NCBI RefSeq assembly: GCF_902686445.1
Contig: NC_062220.1
Span: 114,500,643-114,564,642, forward strand
Length of the DNA stretch: 64,000 bases
Reading direction: 5' to 3'
Source: Sciurus carolinensis
Taxonomy: Eukaryota > Chordata > Mammalia > Rodentia > Sciuridae
The notes under the pieces are model-generated. The model was not told where the DNA came from. It made no database searches and saw only the letters and a program-made list of their open reading frames with translations. Below are positions 22,400 to 34,215 of the stretch, piece by piece. Numbering within the stretch: position 1 is the stretch's first letter; each line of letters begins with the position of its first letter. The position numbers were made by a program, and so were the translations under genes.

Positions 22400-23880
22400 A
22401 TTGTCCCTGAACATTTCTAGTATCTCACCGTTAAGAGGGAGACCAATATCAATAGCACCCAATGCAAACAATATACAGCCTCAAATTTAATAGAGCCCAC
22501 CAAGGCGTCCACAACCCCCTTACTACAAACAGCAATGATGTGTTCAATCACTATCCACAATACAAACAGAAAATTTGCCAAACAGATTTATAATCTCAAT
22601 AGAAAGAATGGAAACAGTGCAGGACATGGTATTCATGAGGGAGAAAGAGAGAAGGCAGAAGCAAAAATCCACAGGAAGAGTGGAAGAGGAACCAACTGAT
22701 ATTGACTTTTAGGTGGAGAAAAGGTAGAAACAGAATCCAGGAAGACAGGCGAGCAAGAAGAATATATATAAAGAGAAAAAAATTAAAAATATAAGAATAT
22801 ACAGCAGAACTACAAAACATCATGGATATATCATTGTCCTCAAAAAACTGATGCACAAAAAACACCCTGCTCCAAATATGGTAGAGAGAGATGCCAGAGA
22901 AGAAAAAAATAAAAATAAAATAAATCTTGGTGGAAAATTGAACAATTGTCCCCGCTGGTGTCATAAAGCTTCTCAGCCCTATCACTGACTTTCCACAAGA
23001 CTGCCTGGCCCAGACAGGCCCTGGAAGACCCAGTCACTATCCCATGGATCTGGGCCTCAGATGTCCTGGGTTTGGCCACGTTGCAGTCCCAAGATCTCAA
23101 TGCCACTGGAATTTGGAGAGAGACCACCAGGCAGGAGCAATCCTGAAAAACAGTAAGTAGATGGCGGCAACTCACACTCCCAGGAGGAAGACCCCAGTGC
23201 AGCCAAGACCGTAGACACCTGGACACTGAGCTTCCAGGTCCCGGGTGGTATCCCCAGAAAGGGGCAGCTATGCCCCAAGATGGCAGTGGCAACAAAACCA
23301 CCAGCACCCCAAACAAACCCCAGGCTCTGGTCAGCATCTCAAAATGGATGTGGCCAAGTGCAATCAAACCTGGAGTATCCCTGGCAGCGAACCTCTGGGT
23401 GTGGGTGGCAGCAGGCAGAAGGTCAGCAGCAGCTGCAGTCATCAGTCGTGTTGGCAGCAGATTGGGGGACTGCAATAGCAGCAGTGGCGACTGTGGCTGC
23501 AGCTAAGGCTGCAGTTTCAGCAGCACCCAGAGAGAAGACCTCCTGGTAACCCCTGGTTAGCTGCAGCAGCTTTGGTGGCAGGGGTGTCAGCAGTAGTGGC
23601 AGTGGCGGCAGCAATGTTGGTTGGCAGCCATGCCCAGAGAAAAGATCTCCAGACATCTGAGGTCCAAGGCAGCAGACCTCCCGGCACCTGTGGCAACAGC
23701 CTTTGGATCAGCTGTTCCCCAAAGAGAATACCTCTGGGTGACGGCAGTGACACCTGGAGAATACACCTCTGGGCTTCTGCGGTAGCGGCTTCAGGGGCAG
23801 CTGCATCTGGTCTCCCAGAGAAGCCTTGCGGGGAGAGTCCCAGAGTCTCCTAACTGGCCCTCCTCCCTGATGTTATCATT
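22400..23880 (-). promoter_or_regulatory. L1 5' UTR (promoter region), CAG/CTG-rich
   Basis: The region lies directly upstream of ORF1 on the minus strand and is much richer in G+C than the L1 body. 23400-23620 is dominated by GCAG/GCTG words, giving alanine-rich shadow frames on both strands (for example 23280-23549 + and 23423-23656 -). This region carries the internal promoter in live L1s. I see no tandem monomers as in mouse L1. Confidence 0.7.
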
Positions 23881-24144
23881 TCCTCTCCAGTCTGTCTTTC
23901 AGAGAGTCAGAGAGGGAGGGTACTAAAACTATGATTATCATTTCAAATATATCAACTTAATTATTTTGTGTAATTTGAAGGAGCTAAAAGAGAGTTGATA
24001 TCATTACAGTTATGAGCAGAGGTTGTTTTTGGCTCAACCGAAAGAACAGTGTGTGTGTATGAATATGAAGGATGGAAAGGCAGTTGGAAGATTTGCATTG
24101 CTTTTTAAATTAATGTTATGATGATGTTGCTTTTAAAAGTTCTT

Positions 24145-24212
24145 TTTAGGAGATGAGTGGTAGAGTGCATGCTTATCATGTTCAAGACCCTGGGTTCAAT
24201 CTTCAGTGTGTG
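24145..24212 (+). mobile_element. Decayed ID-like SINE
   Basis: GAGTGGTAGAGTGCATGCTT and CCCTGGGTTCAATCTTCAGT retain the A- and B-box spacing of ID elements. The 5' end and tail are lost. Confidence 0.65.
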
Positions 24213-24829
24213 TTATCATTTCACAAAGCCCAGTGTAGTATTAGTTTTCATTTAAATTCAGATTTTTTTCAAAATAACTTGAGATTTAGTCAATTACACA
24301 CTGGAAAAAATAGTGATAATGTTACTTGTTTAGAATTATAATCAGTTTACTATGTTATCTACTATTGTTTTATATACTTCTGGTTTTCCATTTGAAGCTA
24401 AACGTCTGTTGGTATACAGATGATATTATGCTTATAATAAATCTAGGCATCATAGGGCAAGTAATTCTTTTAGCATATGTATTAGGAAATCCAAATTGAG
24501 AGCTAAGACTTCAGAAGAACAATCCTTCAGACTATGGTAAAGAAGAGTTAGAAACAACTATGTATTTTATGGAGTCCTACCTTAAGTGTACTTCTTCCTG
24601 CATAATGGAGGCTCTTCCTGCTTTGATAACCAAATTCAGAACAAACGGAATTATTAGGCTGAAATCACTATTTTGACATTTAAACAAGCCTGCTTGAAGC
24701 ATGCTGGGAGGAAAGTTTAAAATAATTGAATATATTTTAATAGCCATAAGTTGTTAGCATTTATTCAGTCAACAAATTTATATTGATGCCTGCCAAGCTG
24801 CATCACAGTACAAAGGTCACATACACAAA

Positions 24830-25465
24830 GATAAATAGACCAAATCCCTGTGGTAATTCTATGTTTAATCATTTGTTCCCAAAACTGTCTTCCAAAGTGG
24901 TTGCACCATTTTTTTACATTTCCAACATCACTGTATGAGAATTTCAATTTTTTCACACCCTAACCTACATGTGTCTCATGTTTTAATTCTGGGTATGAAG
25001 TAAGTGGTTGCCCATTGTGTGTTTGATTTACATTTCTCTAATTACTAACAAAATTAGGTATCTTTTCATGTGTTTATTATCCATTTATTTATCTTCCTTG
25101 GAGAAATATTTATTCTGATCCTTTGCCCATTCTTATATTGGGTTATTTTTCCTTCTATTTTTGAGTTATAAGAGTTCTTTATTCTAAGTAGAATCTCTTT
25201 TCAGATACATAATTTATGAATATTTTCTCCCTTCCCATTTCCATTTCCATGGATTTTCCTTAATTTCTTTGGGCAGTGTTTTATAATTTTCAGAGTAGAA
25301 ATTTTGCACTTGTTTTGTTAAATTTATCCTTAAGTATGTTATTCTTTTGATACTATTGCAAATGGAATTTTAAAATTCCATTTTCATATTATTTATCATA
25401 AGTGTATAAAATTGAAAATGAATTTTGTGTACTAATTTTATATCCTGCAACCTTGTTGAGATGAT
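24830..25465 (-). mobile_element. Old L1M ORF2 3' fragment, antisense
   Basis: Antisense L1 landmarks in order: AAACTGTCTTCCAAAGTGGT (about 24884), a degraded TTTGATTTACATTTCTCTAA (about 25023) and CTGCAACCTTGTTGAGATGA (about 25445). No open frame. Confidence 0.75.
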
Positions 25466-25479
25466 TGATTTGTCAAGTT

Positions 25480-25850
25480 GGGGGGTATAATTGGATGAAA
25501 TTAACATTTAAATCAGTGAAATTTGAGTTAAGCAGTTTACTTTGAGTAAGTAAAATCAGCACTCCATAGTGTGGGTGACACACTTCAGACAGTTGAAGGC
25601 CTGAAAAAGAACAAAAGTCTTGGCCTCCTTGAACAGGAGGCAATCTCCAGCGCACTGCCTTCTGACTTAACTGTACCATTGACTTTTCTGGGTCACTAGC
25701 CTTTTGGCCTGCAGGAAATTACACCACTGGCTTTCTTGACTCTGAAGCCTGCTGTTGCACACTGTAGATTTTAGACTTGCCAACCCCCATAATCACATAA
25801 GCCAATTCCTACTAACAAATGTCTTTACAAATATTATATAAATACATAAA
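25480..25850 (+). mobile_element. ERVL-type LTR (MLT2-like), partial
   Basis: It carries the MLT2 phrases in order: ATTAACATTTAAATCAGTGA, CAGACAGTTGAAGGCCTGAA, TTTTAGACTTGCCAACCCCC, ATAATCACATAAGCCAATTC. The first part of the LTR is missing. Non-coding. Confidence 0.75.
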
Positions 25851-25904
25851 TCCAGCAACATACATACACAGGCATGCATGCATGCGCAAGCACACACTAT
25901 AACC

Positions 25905-26330
25905 AAGCTTGATTTAATAAGTGAAAATTAACAAGTATAATACATTATATAAAACAATCACATGGTCCTATCAAAAGAAACAAAAAGCATTTGACAAAAC
26001 CCAATAGTGTTTTAATGACTTAAAAAAAAAAACAGCAAATTAGAGCAAGGAACCTGTTCAACATGATACAAGGCATCAAGTAAAAATAATACTTAATATC
26101 ATACCTACTAGTAAAAAAATAGATGCTTCTCCCCCAAAAATCAGGAATAAGATAAGTATCATTGTCATTTCTATTCAACATTGTCTTGGATTTTCTAGCA
26201 AGATCAATTAGATAGGTAAAGAAAATTAAAAATATCCAAATTGAAAAGGTCATTGCCAATGGTATGTCCTTATCTATAGGAAATCCTGAAGAATCCACTA
26301 AAAATCTATTAGAATAAGGAGTTCAATAGG
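25905..26330 (+). mobile_element. Old L1M ORF2 fragment, sense
   Basis: Sense L1 RT-region words, such as AAAAGCATTTGACAAAACCC (about 25985) and GATTTTCTAGCAAGATCAAT (about 26190), with heavy decay. Confidence 0.7.
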
Positions 26331-26400
26331 TGTATTAGTCAGGTTTCTCCAGAAAAACAAAACTAATAAGATAAACTGGTAAGATGGAAGAAAAGAAAGA
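26331..26400 (-). mobile_element. MLT2-like LTR end fragment, antisense
   Basis: GTATTAGTCAGGTTTCTCCA is the reversed 3' terminus of ERVL/MLT2 LTRs. Compare the sense end ACCCTGACTAATACA at 29443-29457. Only about 70 bases remain. Confidence 0.6.
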
Positions 26401-26601
26401 AAAAATATACATATGTGTTTGTGTGTGTTGTCCTGCTGAATTTTGTCTGCTAGTATTATATTGAAGATTTTTGTGTCCAATTCATAAGGGACACTAAGCT
26501 AAAGTTTTCTTGTGATGTCTTTGTGTGGTATTAGTATCAGGTTAACACTGGCTTCATTAAATGAGTTCAGAAGTATCTGTTCCTCTTCTATTTTTTGGAA
26601 G

Positions 26602-27801
26602 AAGGTTGGTAGAACCCTGTGCCTATTAGAAGAAAAAGTAGGCCCACATCTCCATTATGTTGACTTAGGAACCAAATTCCTCAACAAGACTCCTAAAGTG
26701 CAAGAAGTAATATCAAGAATCAATAAATGGAATTTTATCAAACTAAAAAGCTTCTTCACAGCAAAGGAAACAATCAATAACATGAAGAGAGAGACTACAG
26801 AATGGGAGAAAAATCTTTGCCACCTGAACCTCAGATACAGAATTAATCTCCAGGATATATAAAGAGCTCAAAAAACTTAACACCAAGAAACCAAATAACC
26901 CAATCAATAAATGGACAAAGGAGCTAAACAGGAACTTCACAGAAGAAGAAATATGAATGGTCAACAAATATGTAAAAATGTTCAACATCACTAGCAATTA
27001 GAGAAATGCAAATAAAAACTACACTGAGATTTCATCTCTAGTCAGAATGGCAATTATTAAGAATACAAGTAACAATAAATGTTGGTGAGGATTTGGGGGA
27101 AATGGGTACTCTCATACATTGCTGGTGGGACTGCAAATTGGTGCAACCACTATAGAAAGCAATATGGAGATTCCTCAGAAAACTTGGAATAGAACCATCC
27201 ATTTGACCCAGTTATCCCACTCCTTGGTTTATACCCAAAGGACTTAATATCAGCATACTATAGTGATGTGGCCACATCAATGTTCATAGCAGTTCAATTC
27301 ACAATAGCTAAGCTATAGAACCAACCTAGGTGCCCTTCAACAGATGAATGGATAAAGAAAATGTACATATACACAGTGGAATATTACTCAGTCATAAAGA
27401 AAAATGAAATTATGGCATTTGCTGGTAAATGGATTGAACTGGAGGCTATTATGCTAAGTGAAATTAAGCTAGTCCCAAAAAACCAAAGGATGAAAGTTCT
27501 GATATGCAGATGCTGACTCACAATAGCAGGGTTTGGGTGGAGGTTCACCGGATTGGTCAGGGAAGAGGGAAGAGTGGGGAGAAGAAATGGGGGATGGGAA
27601 TAGGAAAGGCATTAAAATGAATCAGACATTCCCATGTTCATGTATGAATACCTGACAAGTGTACTCCACATCATGTATAACCACAAGAGTGGGAAGTTAT
27701 GCTCCCTGTATGTGTAATATGTCAAAATACATCCTACTGTCATATATAACTAAAAAGAACAATTTTTTTAAAAATACAAAAAAAGTAAAAGTTTGATAGA
27801 A
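26602..27801 (+). mobile_element. 5'-truncated L1 nested in L1M, imperfect 13-bp TSD
   Basis: Sense L1 from the 3' part of ORF2 (GAAGAAAAAGTAGGCCCACA) runs through the 3' UTR to an A-rich tail near 27780. Flanks AAGGTTGGTAGAA (26602-26614) and AAGTTTGATAGAA (27789-27801) match at 11 of 13 positions. Rejoining them restores L1M order. It is the same subfamily as the copy at 42540-43530. Confidence 0.85.
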
Positions 27802-28381
27802 TTCAGTGGTAAAGCTATGAGAAGCTAAGCTTTCCTTTGTGAGTAGTTTTAAAATTATTAATTCAAACTCTTCACTTATTATAAATGTATTCATAGTTTC
27901 AATTTCTTCATTAGTCAGTTTTGGTAGTTTGTATAATTTAGGAAATTTCTATTTCTTCTAATTTAATTTGTTGGCACGTACTTTTCATAATATTCCCTTA
28001 TAGTTGTTTTTATTTCTATAAGGTCAGTAATAATGTTTTCTTTTTCATTTTTGATTCCAGTAATTTTAGTCTTTACTCTTATTTTCTTGGCCAATCTGGT
28101 TAAAGTTTTATCAGTTTTGTTGATTTCTCAAAGAATAAAATTTTGGATTCATTGATTTTTCATATTGCCTTTTGTTCCTTCATTTCACGAATTTCCTTGC
28201 AAACAGTTATTAGGTCTATTATTCTCATTATGTAGTGCATGATTTTATTTCTTCTAAGATGCGTCTGCTAGCAACAAATTCTCTCAGTTTTGTTTTCTGG
28301 GAATATTTTTAGTTTACCTTTGTTTCTAAAAGATAGTTTTATTGGATAAAGGATTCTTAGTTCTTGGTTGACAGTTTTTGC

Positions 28382-28406
28382 TTTTTTTTTTTTTTTTTTT
28401 TTTTTT
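28382..28406. repeat. Poly(T) run of 25
   Basis: Pure T run inside the antisense L1M and not at the end of any element I can delimit. It could be the remnant of a tail or a slippage expansion. Confidence 0.85.
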
Positions 28407-28829
28407 CTTTTACCCTTGAGCACTTTGAATATGTTGTTGCACTAGTTAACTAGACTCCATTGTTTCTACTGAGAAGACAACCATTTGCCTTACTGGGATC
28501 TCCCTGCTAGCACTGAATCATTTTTCTCTCATTGTTATTCAAATTTTTCTCTTTCTCTTTGGTTTTCAGCATTTTTACTGTGTTATCTCCAATTGTGGGT
28601 CTCTTTTGTCTTCCTTGGAGTTTGTTGAGTTTCCTGAGTGTGTGTGCATATGAGTTACAGTTTTTAAATACATTTGGGGTGTTTTCAGTTGTTATTTCTT
28701 CAAATTTTTTATGCTTCTTTCTCTTTCTTCATTCCTGATACTCTCAGTATATTTATGGTGATGCATTTAATGGTGTCCTACATTTCTCTGAAGCACTTAT
28801 CAGTTTTCTGTATTCTTTTTTCTCTTTTT

Positions 28830-28946
28830 AAAATGTCACTGAGGGCTGGGGATATAGCTCAGTTGGTAGAGTGCTTGCCTCAAAAGCACAAGGCCCTGAG
28901 TTCAATCCCCAGCACTGCAAAAAAAAAAAAAGAAAAAATGTCCCTG
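28830..28946 (+). mobile_element. ID SINE inserted at an L1M/LTR junction
   Basis: The body starts at 28843 (GGGCTGGGGATATAGCTCAG), with the tail to about 28934. Flanks AAAATGTCACTG (28830-28841) and AAAATGTCCCTG (28935-28946) differ at one base. The duplicated stretch spans the end of L1M and the first TG of the LTR at 28945. Confidence 0.93.
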
Positions 28947-29457
28947 TAATGGTTAATTTGAATTGTCAACTTGATTGGATTAGGAGATGCCAGTGATTAA
29001 GAGTCTTCAGAGTGTCAGTGAGGGCATGTCTAGGAATGATTGGAATGTGGGATAGTGAACTGAAGTGGGCAGTCCCTAAGCGTGGGCAGTACCACCCAAT
29101 AGGATGGTGACTTGGATGGAATAAAAGTTGAAGAACAAGGAAGCAGATGCAGATGCAAGCTCTCAACTCTTCTTGAACAGGTTCTTGATTGCTGCTTCGG
29201 TCATCTGAGGATATCAGACTATCACTTTTTCACTCTTCCAAAGCAGACTCTGCCAGTGATTCTCCAGGTTCCAGAAGCCTTGTTATGGGGCTTCTGCTTC
29301 TTGGACTGCACAATTACATGTTCTTTTGGCTCTGTAGCCTATAGATGTTCATTGTAGACTGTCTAGCTTCTAGTTGTGTAAGCAAATCTAATAAATCCCC
29401 TTTTTATAATCATACTTCCTGTTGATTCTATTCCTCTCAAGAACCCTGACTAATACA
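28945..29457 (+). mobile_element. Solo ERVL LTR (MLT2-like), 513 bp
   Basis: It begins TGTAATGGTTAATTTGAATT and ends CTGACTAATACA, the classical termini of MLT2/ERVL LTRs. Near the 3' end AATAAATCCCC at about 29389 supplies a poly(A) signal. The 5-bp duplication is GTCAC at 29458-29462. Its partner next to the LTR reads GTCCC, but the copy displaced by the ID (28835-28839) still reads GTCAC. No internal retroviral sequence is present, so it is a solo LTR. Confidence 0.85.
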
Positions 29458-30147
29458 GTCACTATCTCAATTAATCTAACTATAAGTTTGCTTATTCTTT
29501 CCTCTGCCAGTTTAAATTTGCTGCTGAACCTTTCTAGTGATTTTTCATTTTACTTATTATAGTTTTCAACTCCAGAGTTTCTATCTCTTTATTGATATTA
29601 TCTATTGGATGTGACATTGTCATCATTATACCTTCCTTTATTTCTCTAATCATGGTCTCCTTTAGTTCTTTGAACACATTTACAATGACTATTTTGAAAT
29701 ATTTGTCTGTTTTGACATCTAACCACACTCATAGGCATTATCTGTTACCAACTTCTTTTTCAAGTGTCAAGTCATACTTTCCTGTTTCTTTGCATATCTC
29801 ATAATTTTTTGTTTGAAAATTGACATTTTAGATAGTATATTATAGCAATTCTTGTTCTGGTCCTGCCCCCACTCCCTGGACTTATCATTATTATTTCTTT
29901 GTTTGTTTAGTGAGTAGCTAGATTATTTTAACAAAATTTAATTCTCTGTTGCAGTATTAAACATCTGATGTTGATACTCAGGGGTGCAGCCTGAGGTATG
30001 TCCGCAGTGAGGCTGGGATGGTGATGGTTTTATCATGACTTTCTTTGATCATCTACTTCCCTGACCATACTCAGGTTTTAAATTCAACTAATTACTAGTG
30101 ATTGCTATGTTTTCAAAAACATCTCAGCCACAAACTGTCCTGTAGTC

Positions 30148-30983
30148 TTGGGCTCTTTTTTTTTTATTGTAAACAAGTGGGATACATGTTGTTTCTCTGT
30201 TTATACATGGAGTAAAGGCATACCATTTGTGTAATCATAAATTTACATAGGGTAATGTTGTTTGATTCATTCTGTTATTTTTTCCCTTCCCCCCCACCCC
30301 TCCCACCCCTCTTTTCCCTCTATACAGTCCTTGCTTCCTCCATTCTTGCCCCCCTCCCTAACCCTAACACTAACCCCTCCCACCCCCTATTATATGTCAT
30401 TATCCGCTTATCAGTGAGATCATTAGTCCTTTGGTTTTTTGAGATTGGCTTATCTCATTTAGCATGATATTCTCCAATTTCATCCATTTGCCTGCAAATA
30501 CCATAATTTTATCATTCTTTATAGCTGAGTAATATTCCATTGTATATATATACCACAGTTTCTTTATCCATTCATCAATTGAAGGGCATCTAGGTTGGTT
30601 CCACAATCTGGCTATTGTGAATTGAGCAGCTATGAACATTGATGTGGCTGCATCTCTGTAGTATGTTGATTTTAAGTCCTTTGGGCATAGGCCAAGGAGT
30701 GGGATAGCTGGGTCAAATGGTGGTTCCATTCTAAGCTTTCTGAGGAATCTCCATACTGCTTTCCAGAGTGGCTGCACTAATTTGCAACCCCACCAGCAAA
30801 GTATGAGTGTACCTTTTTCCCCACATCCTCGCCCACACCTATTGTTGCTTGTGTTCTTGATAATCACCATTCTAATTGGGGTGAGATGGAATCTTAGGGT
30901 AGTTTTGATTTGCATTTCTCTTATTACTAGAGATGTTGAACTTTTTTTTATGTATCTGTTGATTGCTTGATTTGGGCTCTTTT
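30148..30983 (-). mobile_element. Young 5'-truncated L1, antisense, 12-bp TSD
   Basis: TTGGGCTCTTTT flanks the element at 30148-30159 and 30972-30983. The insert carries the ORF2 C-terminus on the minus strand in one open stretch (30400-30970, including [20 protein letters not shown]) and a 3' UTR with three telomere-like hexamers. It is very similar to the copies at 11157-12083 and 54342-55412. Confidence 0.95.
30356..30373 (-). repeat. Telomere-like hexamers in L1 3' UTR
   Basis: Three units: CCCTAA, CCCTAA, CACTAA on the plus strand. This is the shortest of the three arrays of this L1 subfamily in the window. Confidence 0.9.
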
Positions 30984-31934
30984 GAAGGGTTGTTTCTGAG
31001 TTTCCAGTGTTTAAAATTTGTTCTGACCCCAAAAGGACTTTTCCCAGGTACCTATTTACTGATTCTTCCCTGTGAAGTTGTCAGACTATAAATGTAGCCT
31101 ATATCTCCAATGAATCTACCAGTCTCTTCTCAACTACCTTTCAATACAACCTCTACTGCATTTGAACATGTCCTTAGCTTTGAACTTTTCCATGCTCTGT
31201 TGAAAATAAAGTTACTATTCCTGGAAGGAATAGGAGTTATCTATTTTGTTCTCTACTTCTCTCCCTTGGGAAAAAATCTCTGAGTCACAGATCAGAAGCT
31301 AGAGGTGAGAATAATAACATGCTTCTCTCTGAGTGACACTGCCACCTTAGGAACTGAGTGCTGGGTGGAAGGGGTCCAGTACACTCAGGTCTTCTCAGCT
31401 TACCTCTCCCAGATGAAGCCACTGCCTTATAAGCCACAGCAAGAGTGATTGGAGCTTCAGAATTCTCAGTAGTGCTATGCCCAAGGTAAATCTATCTCAC
31501 CAACTTGACTGGGTAAAAGGAGGGCATCCTCATCTTATGACCATACTAATTATGGAATTTAACCTCAGCAATACATAGCTTGGAGCAGCATAAAAAAATG
31601 GTGATGTTCTTTGGCTCCTGTGAAGATAGCCCTTAGAGTGAGAACTTGGGGAAGAGGAAGGCAGCCTTGTATTCTTGACTGCACCAGTCTAGTGGAATGG
31701 AGTCTCACTGAGTTAGTAGTTCAAATGCCATCAACTTTCAATGTTCTTAGCAAGTTTAAGCAGATATTATTGAATAAAGATTTCTTAATTTGATTTATAC
31801 CTTTAGAACCATTTCAGATACTTTAATTTAAAAAATTGTTTTTAAATTGTTTTGACCAGTTTTGCCGAAGACCAGATCTGTGGAGCTTCTTACATGGACA
31901 TGTGAGATATTGATATCTTAGGCAATATTTTCTT

Positions 31935-32135
31935 CAAGGCAAAACTCTAGGGACAGAAAATAGATCAGTAGTTGTCAAGTTAGGTAAAAGGATTAACTAC
32001 AAAGGGGCATGGGGGTATTTTGAAACTGATTTTCATTTTTCTCGTGTATGTTTGTCAAAATTCACAGAATTGACACTAAACTGGGTTATTTTATTGTGTG
32101 CAAATTATAGCTCAATAAAATAGATAGAAAAAGTT
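31935..32135 (+). mobile_element. L1M 3' end, sense
   Basis: Matches the old L1M 3' terminus in order: AAATAGATCAGTAGTTGTCA, AACTACAAAGGGGCATGGGG, TTTTATTGTGTGCAAATTAT and AGCTCAATAAAATAGA. It ends in an A-rich stretch. Confidence 0.75.
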
Positions 32136-32889
32136 ACTACAAATATCCTCAAAGATTTAAAGGAAAACATGAATATGATGAGATGAAAAATTAAGTGTTA
32201 AAAGGGGTGCACATAGACTGAAGGTCTTAAAAATGCCATGTCTGAAATTTTAAAATAGCACTGCATGGATTTATCAGCACATTAGAGGCCATAATAGTTC
32301 AGTGACTTTTAAGATGGAGCAATAGAAACTATCCCATTGAAACATACTGAGAAGATAAAACAAAAAGAATCATGCCTCACTGACAGGTGGGATAACATCA
32401 AACAGTCTAACTTAGGTGTAACTGGAATCCCAGAAAATGGATGGAGTTTAAATATATAGTGCCTGTAAGTTTTATAAACTGATTAATTCTGTCAAATTAA
32501 AGAGAGGTAATGTAATCTTAAAGTCCATAAGAATATAGAGAAGACTACAGAATTCATTTTAGGAGACCAACATTATGCTGATGCTAAAACCAGACCAAGG
32601 TGTTCCCAAAAAAAGGAAACTGTGGACCAACCAATATCTCTTATAACTGTATATACAAATGTATTTAACAAAATATTAGCCAGTGAGTTCAGCAATATAA
32701 GGAATGGTAATACATCATGAATAATGTGGTTAATCTCAGGAATGATGATTGATTTAAGATTTGGAAACTTGAGCAGTATAATTCACTGTATTAAAAGAAT
32801 GAAGGGGAAAAATTGCATGATCATACCTACAGATACAGAAAAAGTATGTAACAAAATTCAACACTCATTGTTTTTATCAAAAAATTTAA

Positions 32890-33085
32890 GCCAGGCACAG
32901 TGTCACATGCCTGTAATCCCAGCAGCTTGGGAGGCTGAGGCAGGAGGATTGTGAGTTCGAAACCAGCCTCAGCGAAAGTGAGGCACTAAGTAACTCAGTG
33001 AGAACCTGTCCCTAAATAAAATACAAAATAGGACTGGGGATGTGGTCAATGCCCCTGAGTTCAATCCCTGATACCCCCCAAAAAA
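32890..33085 (+). mobile_element. B1-dID dimeric SINE
   Basis: B1 half GCCAGGCACAGTGTCACATG and CTTGGGAGGCTGAGGCAGGA, then TAAATAAAATACAAAATAGG linker, then ID half GGACTGGGGATGTGGTCAAT with a partly deleted A box. Confidence 0.9.
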
Positions 33086-34122
33086 TTTTTAAAACTTCTA
33101 GAAAACAATGAATAGAAATGAACTCCCTCAACCTTGTAAAAGAACCTAAAGGTAGCCTCATACTAAGATAGGGAATAAGACATACTATTGACTCTCAGAA
33201 CTTCTAGTTAACATTATACTAGTGGTCCTAGCTAGTAAATTAAGATAAGAATAAGAAAAAGAAATAAAAGGCCCACAGATTTGAGAGAAAGAAGCAAAAC
33301 TAAATATTTTGAAAATTACATAATTGTGTAATAGAAAATCCTAAGAAATCTGCAAGGAAGACACTACCAGGAATAATGTATAAATTTAACAAGGTCACAG
33401 GATAAAAGATCAATAGATAACAATCTGTTATATTTTTATACTCTCAATGAACAATTGGGCATAAAATTTTAAAATACCATTTATAATATCATAAAATATT
33501 TAGGGCTGAATTAATAAGGCATATACCAAGATTGTATAATGAAAACTCAAAACATTTCTGAGAGAAATTAAAGAAGACCAAAATACAGATATTTACCATG
33601 TTTATGAATTGGAAAACTCAATTTTAAGATGTCATCTTCCCAAATTGACCTATATATTCAGTACATTCCCAGTCAAAACTTGACAACCTTTTCTAATAGA
33701 AATCAACAAATCAATTCCAAAATTTAAGTAGAAATGCAAAGGACCTAGAAAAGTCAGTTTTTTAAAAAGAATAAAATTAGAGGGCTTAACTCTACCAGAT
33801 TGCAAGACTATAAAGGCCATTAATTTTTTTAATAAAGGTACCAAGGTAAAAGATAGTTTTTCCACAAGTGGTACTAGAACAACTGGATATATGAGAAAAT
33901 TAATGCAATCTTTATCTTAAACTACACATAAGATTAACTCAAAGACCTAAATATAAGAACTAAAACTATAAAACTTCTGAAAGAAAATATAGACAAACTT
34001 TTAGCAAAAATTATATAGGTAGTTCACTCTACAAGCACTAACCATAAGAGAAAACAATATTGATGAATTGAATTTTATCAAAACTAAACATTTCTTTCCC
34101 AAAGAAATTGTTAAGAAAATAG

Positions 34123-34206
34123 GGCTGAGAATGCACATCAGTTTAGAGTGCTTGCCTGGCTTGCATGAGACTCTCTGTTGCATCCCCAGACCACAAGAAA
34201 GAAAAA
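34123..34206 (+). mobile_element. ID-like SINE
   Basis: GGGCTGAGAATGCACATCAG, GTTTAGAGTGCTTGCCTGGC and GTTGCATCCCCAGACCAC keep the ID layout with substitutions, followed by an A/G-rich tail. Confidence 0.75.
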
Positions 34207-34215
34207 AGATAAAAG

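Larger units (their letters stand above)
16975..23880 (-). mobile_element. Near full-length, decayed LINE-1, antisense
   Basis: The order on the minus strand is that of a complete L1: a 5' UTR of about 1.5 kb (22.4-23.88 kb), ORF1 (about 21.3-22.15 kb), ORF2 with endonuclease, RT and C-terminal regions (about 17.27-21.24 kb), then a 3' UTR to the T-rich end near 16980. About 6.9 kb in all, including two nested IDs (17827-17923 and 21085-21191). Both ORFs are broken many times. No target-site duplication was found, so the exact outer limits are uncertain. Confidence 0.85.
26440..31920 (-). mobile_element. Old L1M, antisense, interrupted by four insertions
   Basis: One ancient L1M on the minus strand can be followed through ORF2 (26440-26601 and 27802-28340), ORF1 (about 28540-28829, then 29463-29800) and 5' UTR (about 29800-30147, then 30984-31920). 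It is broken by an L1 at 26615-27788, an ID at 28843-28934, an ERVL LTR at 28945-29457 and a younger L1 at 30160-30971. All reading frames are decayed. Confidence 0.7.

Noticed and set aside
22840..23853. Long overlapping open frames on both strands, including a 211-codon minus frame and alanine-rich frames
   Set aside because: They lie in the GC- and GCAG-rich L1 5' UTR, where stops are rare by composition. No domain, and frames overlap on both strands.
30400..31032. 210-codon frame with an apparent unique N-terminus
   Set aside because: The first residues come from flanking antisense L1M sequence; the rest is the L1 ORF2 C-terminus. A chance fusion at the insertion boundary.
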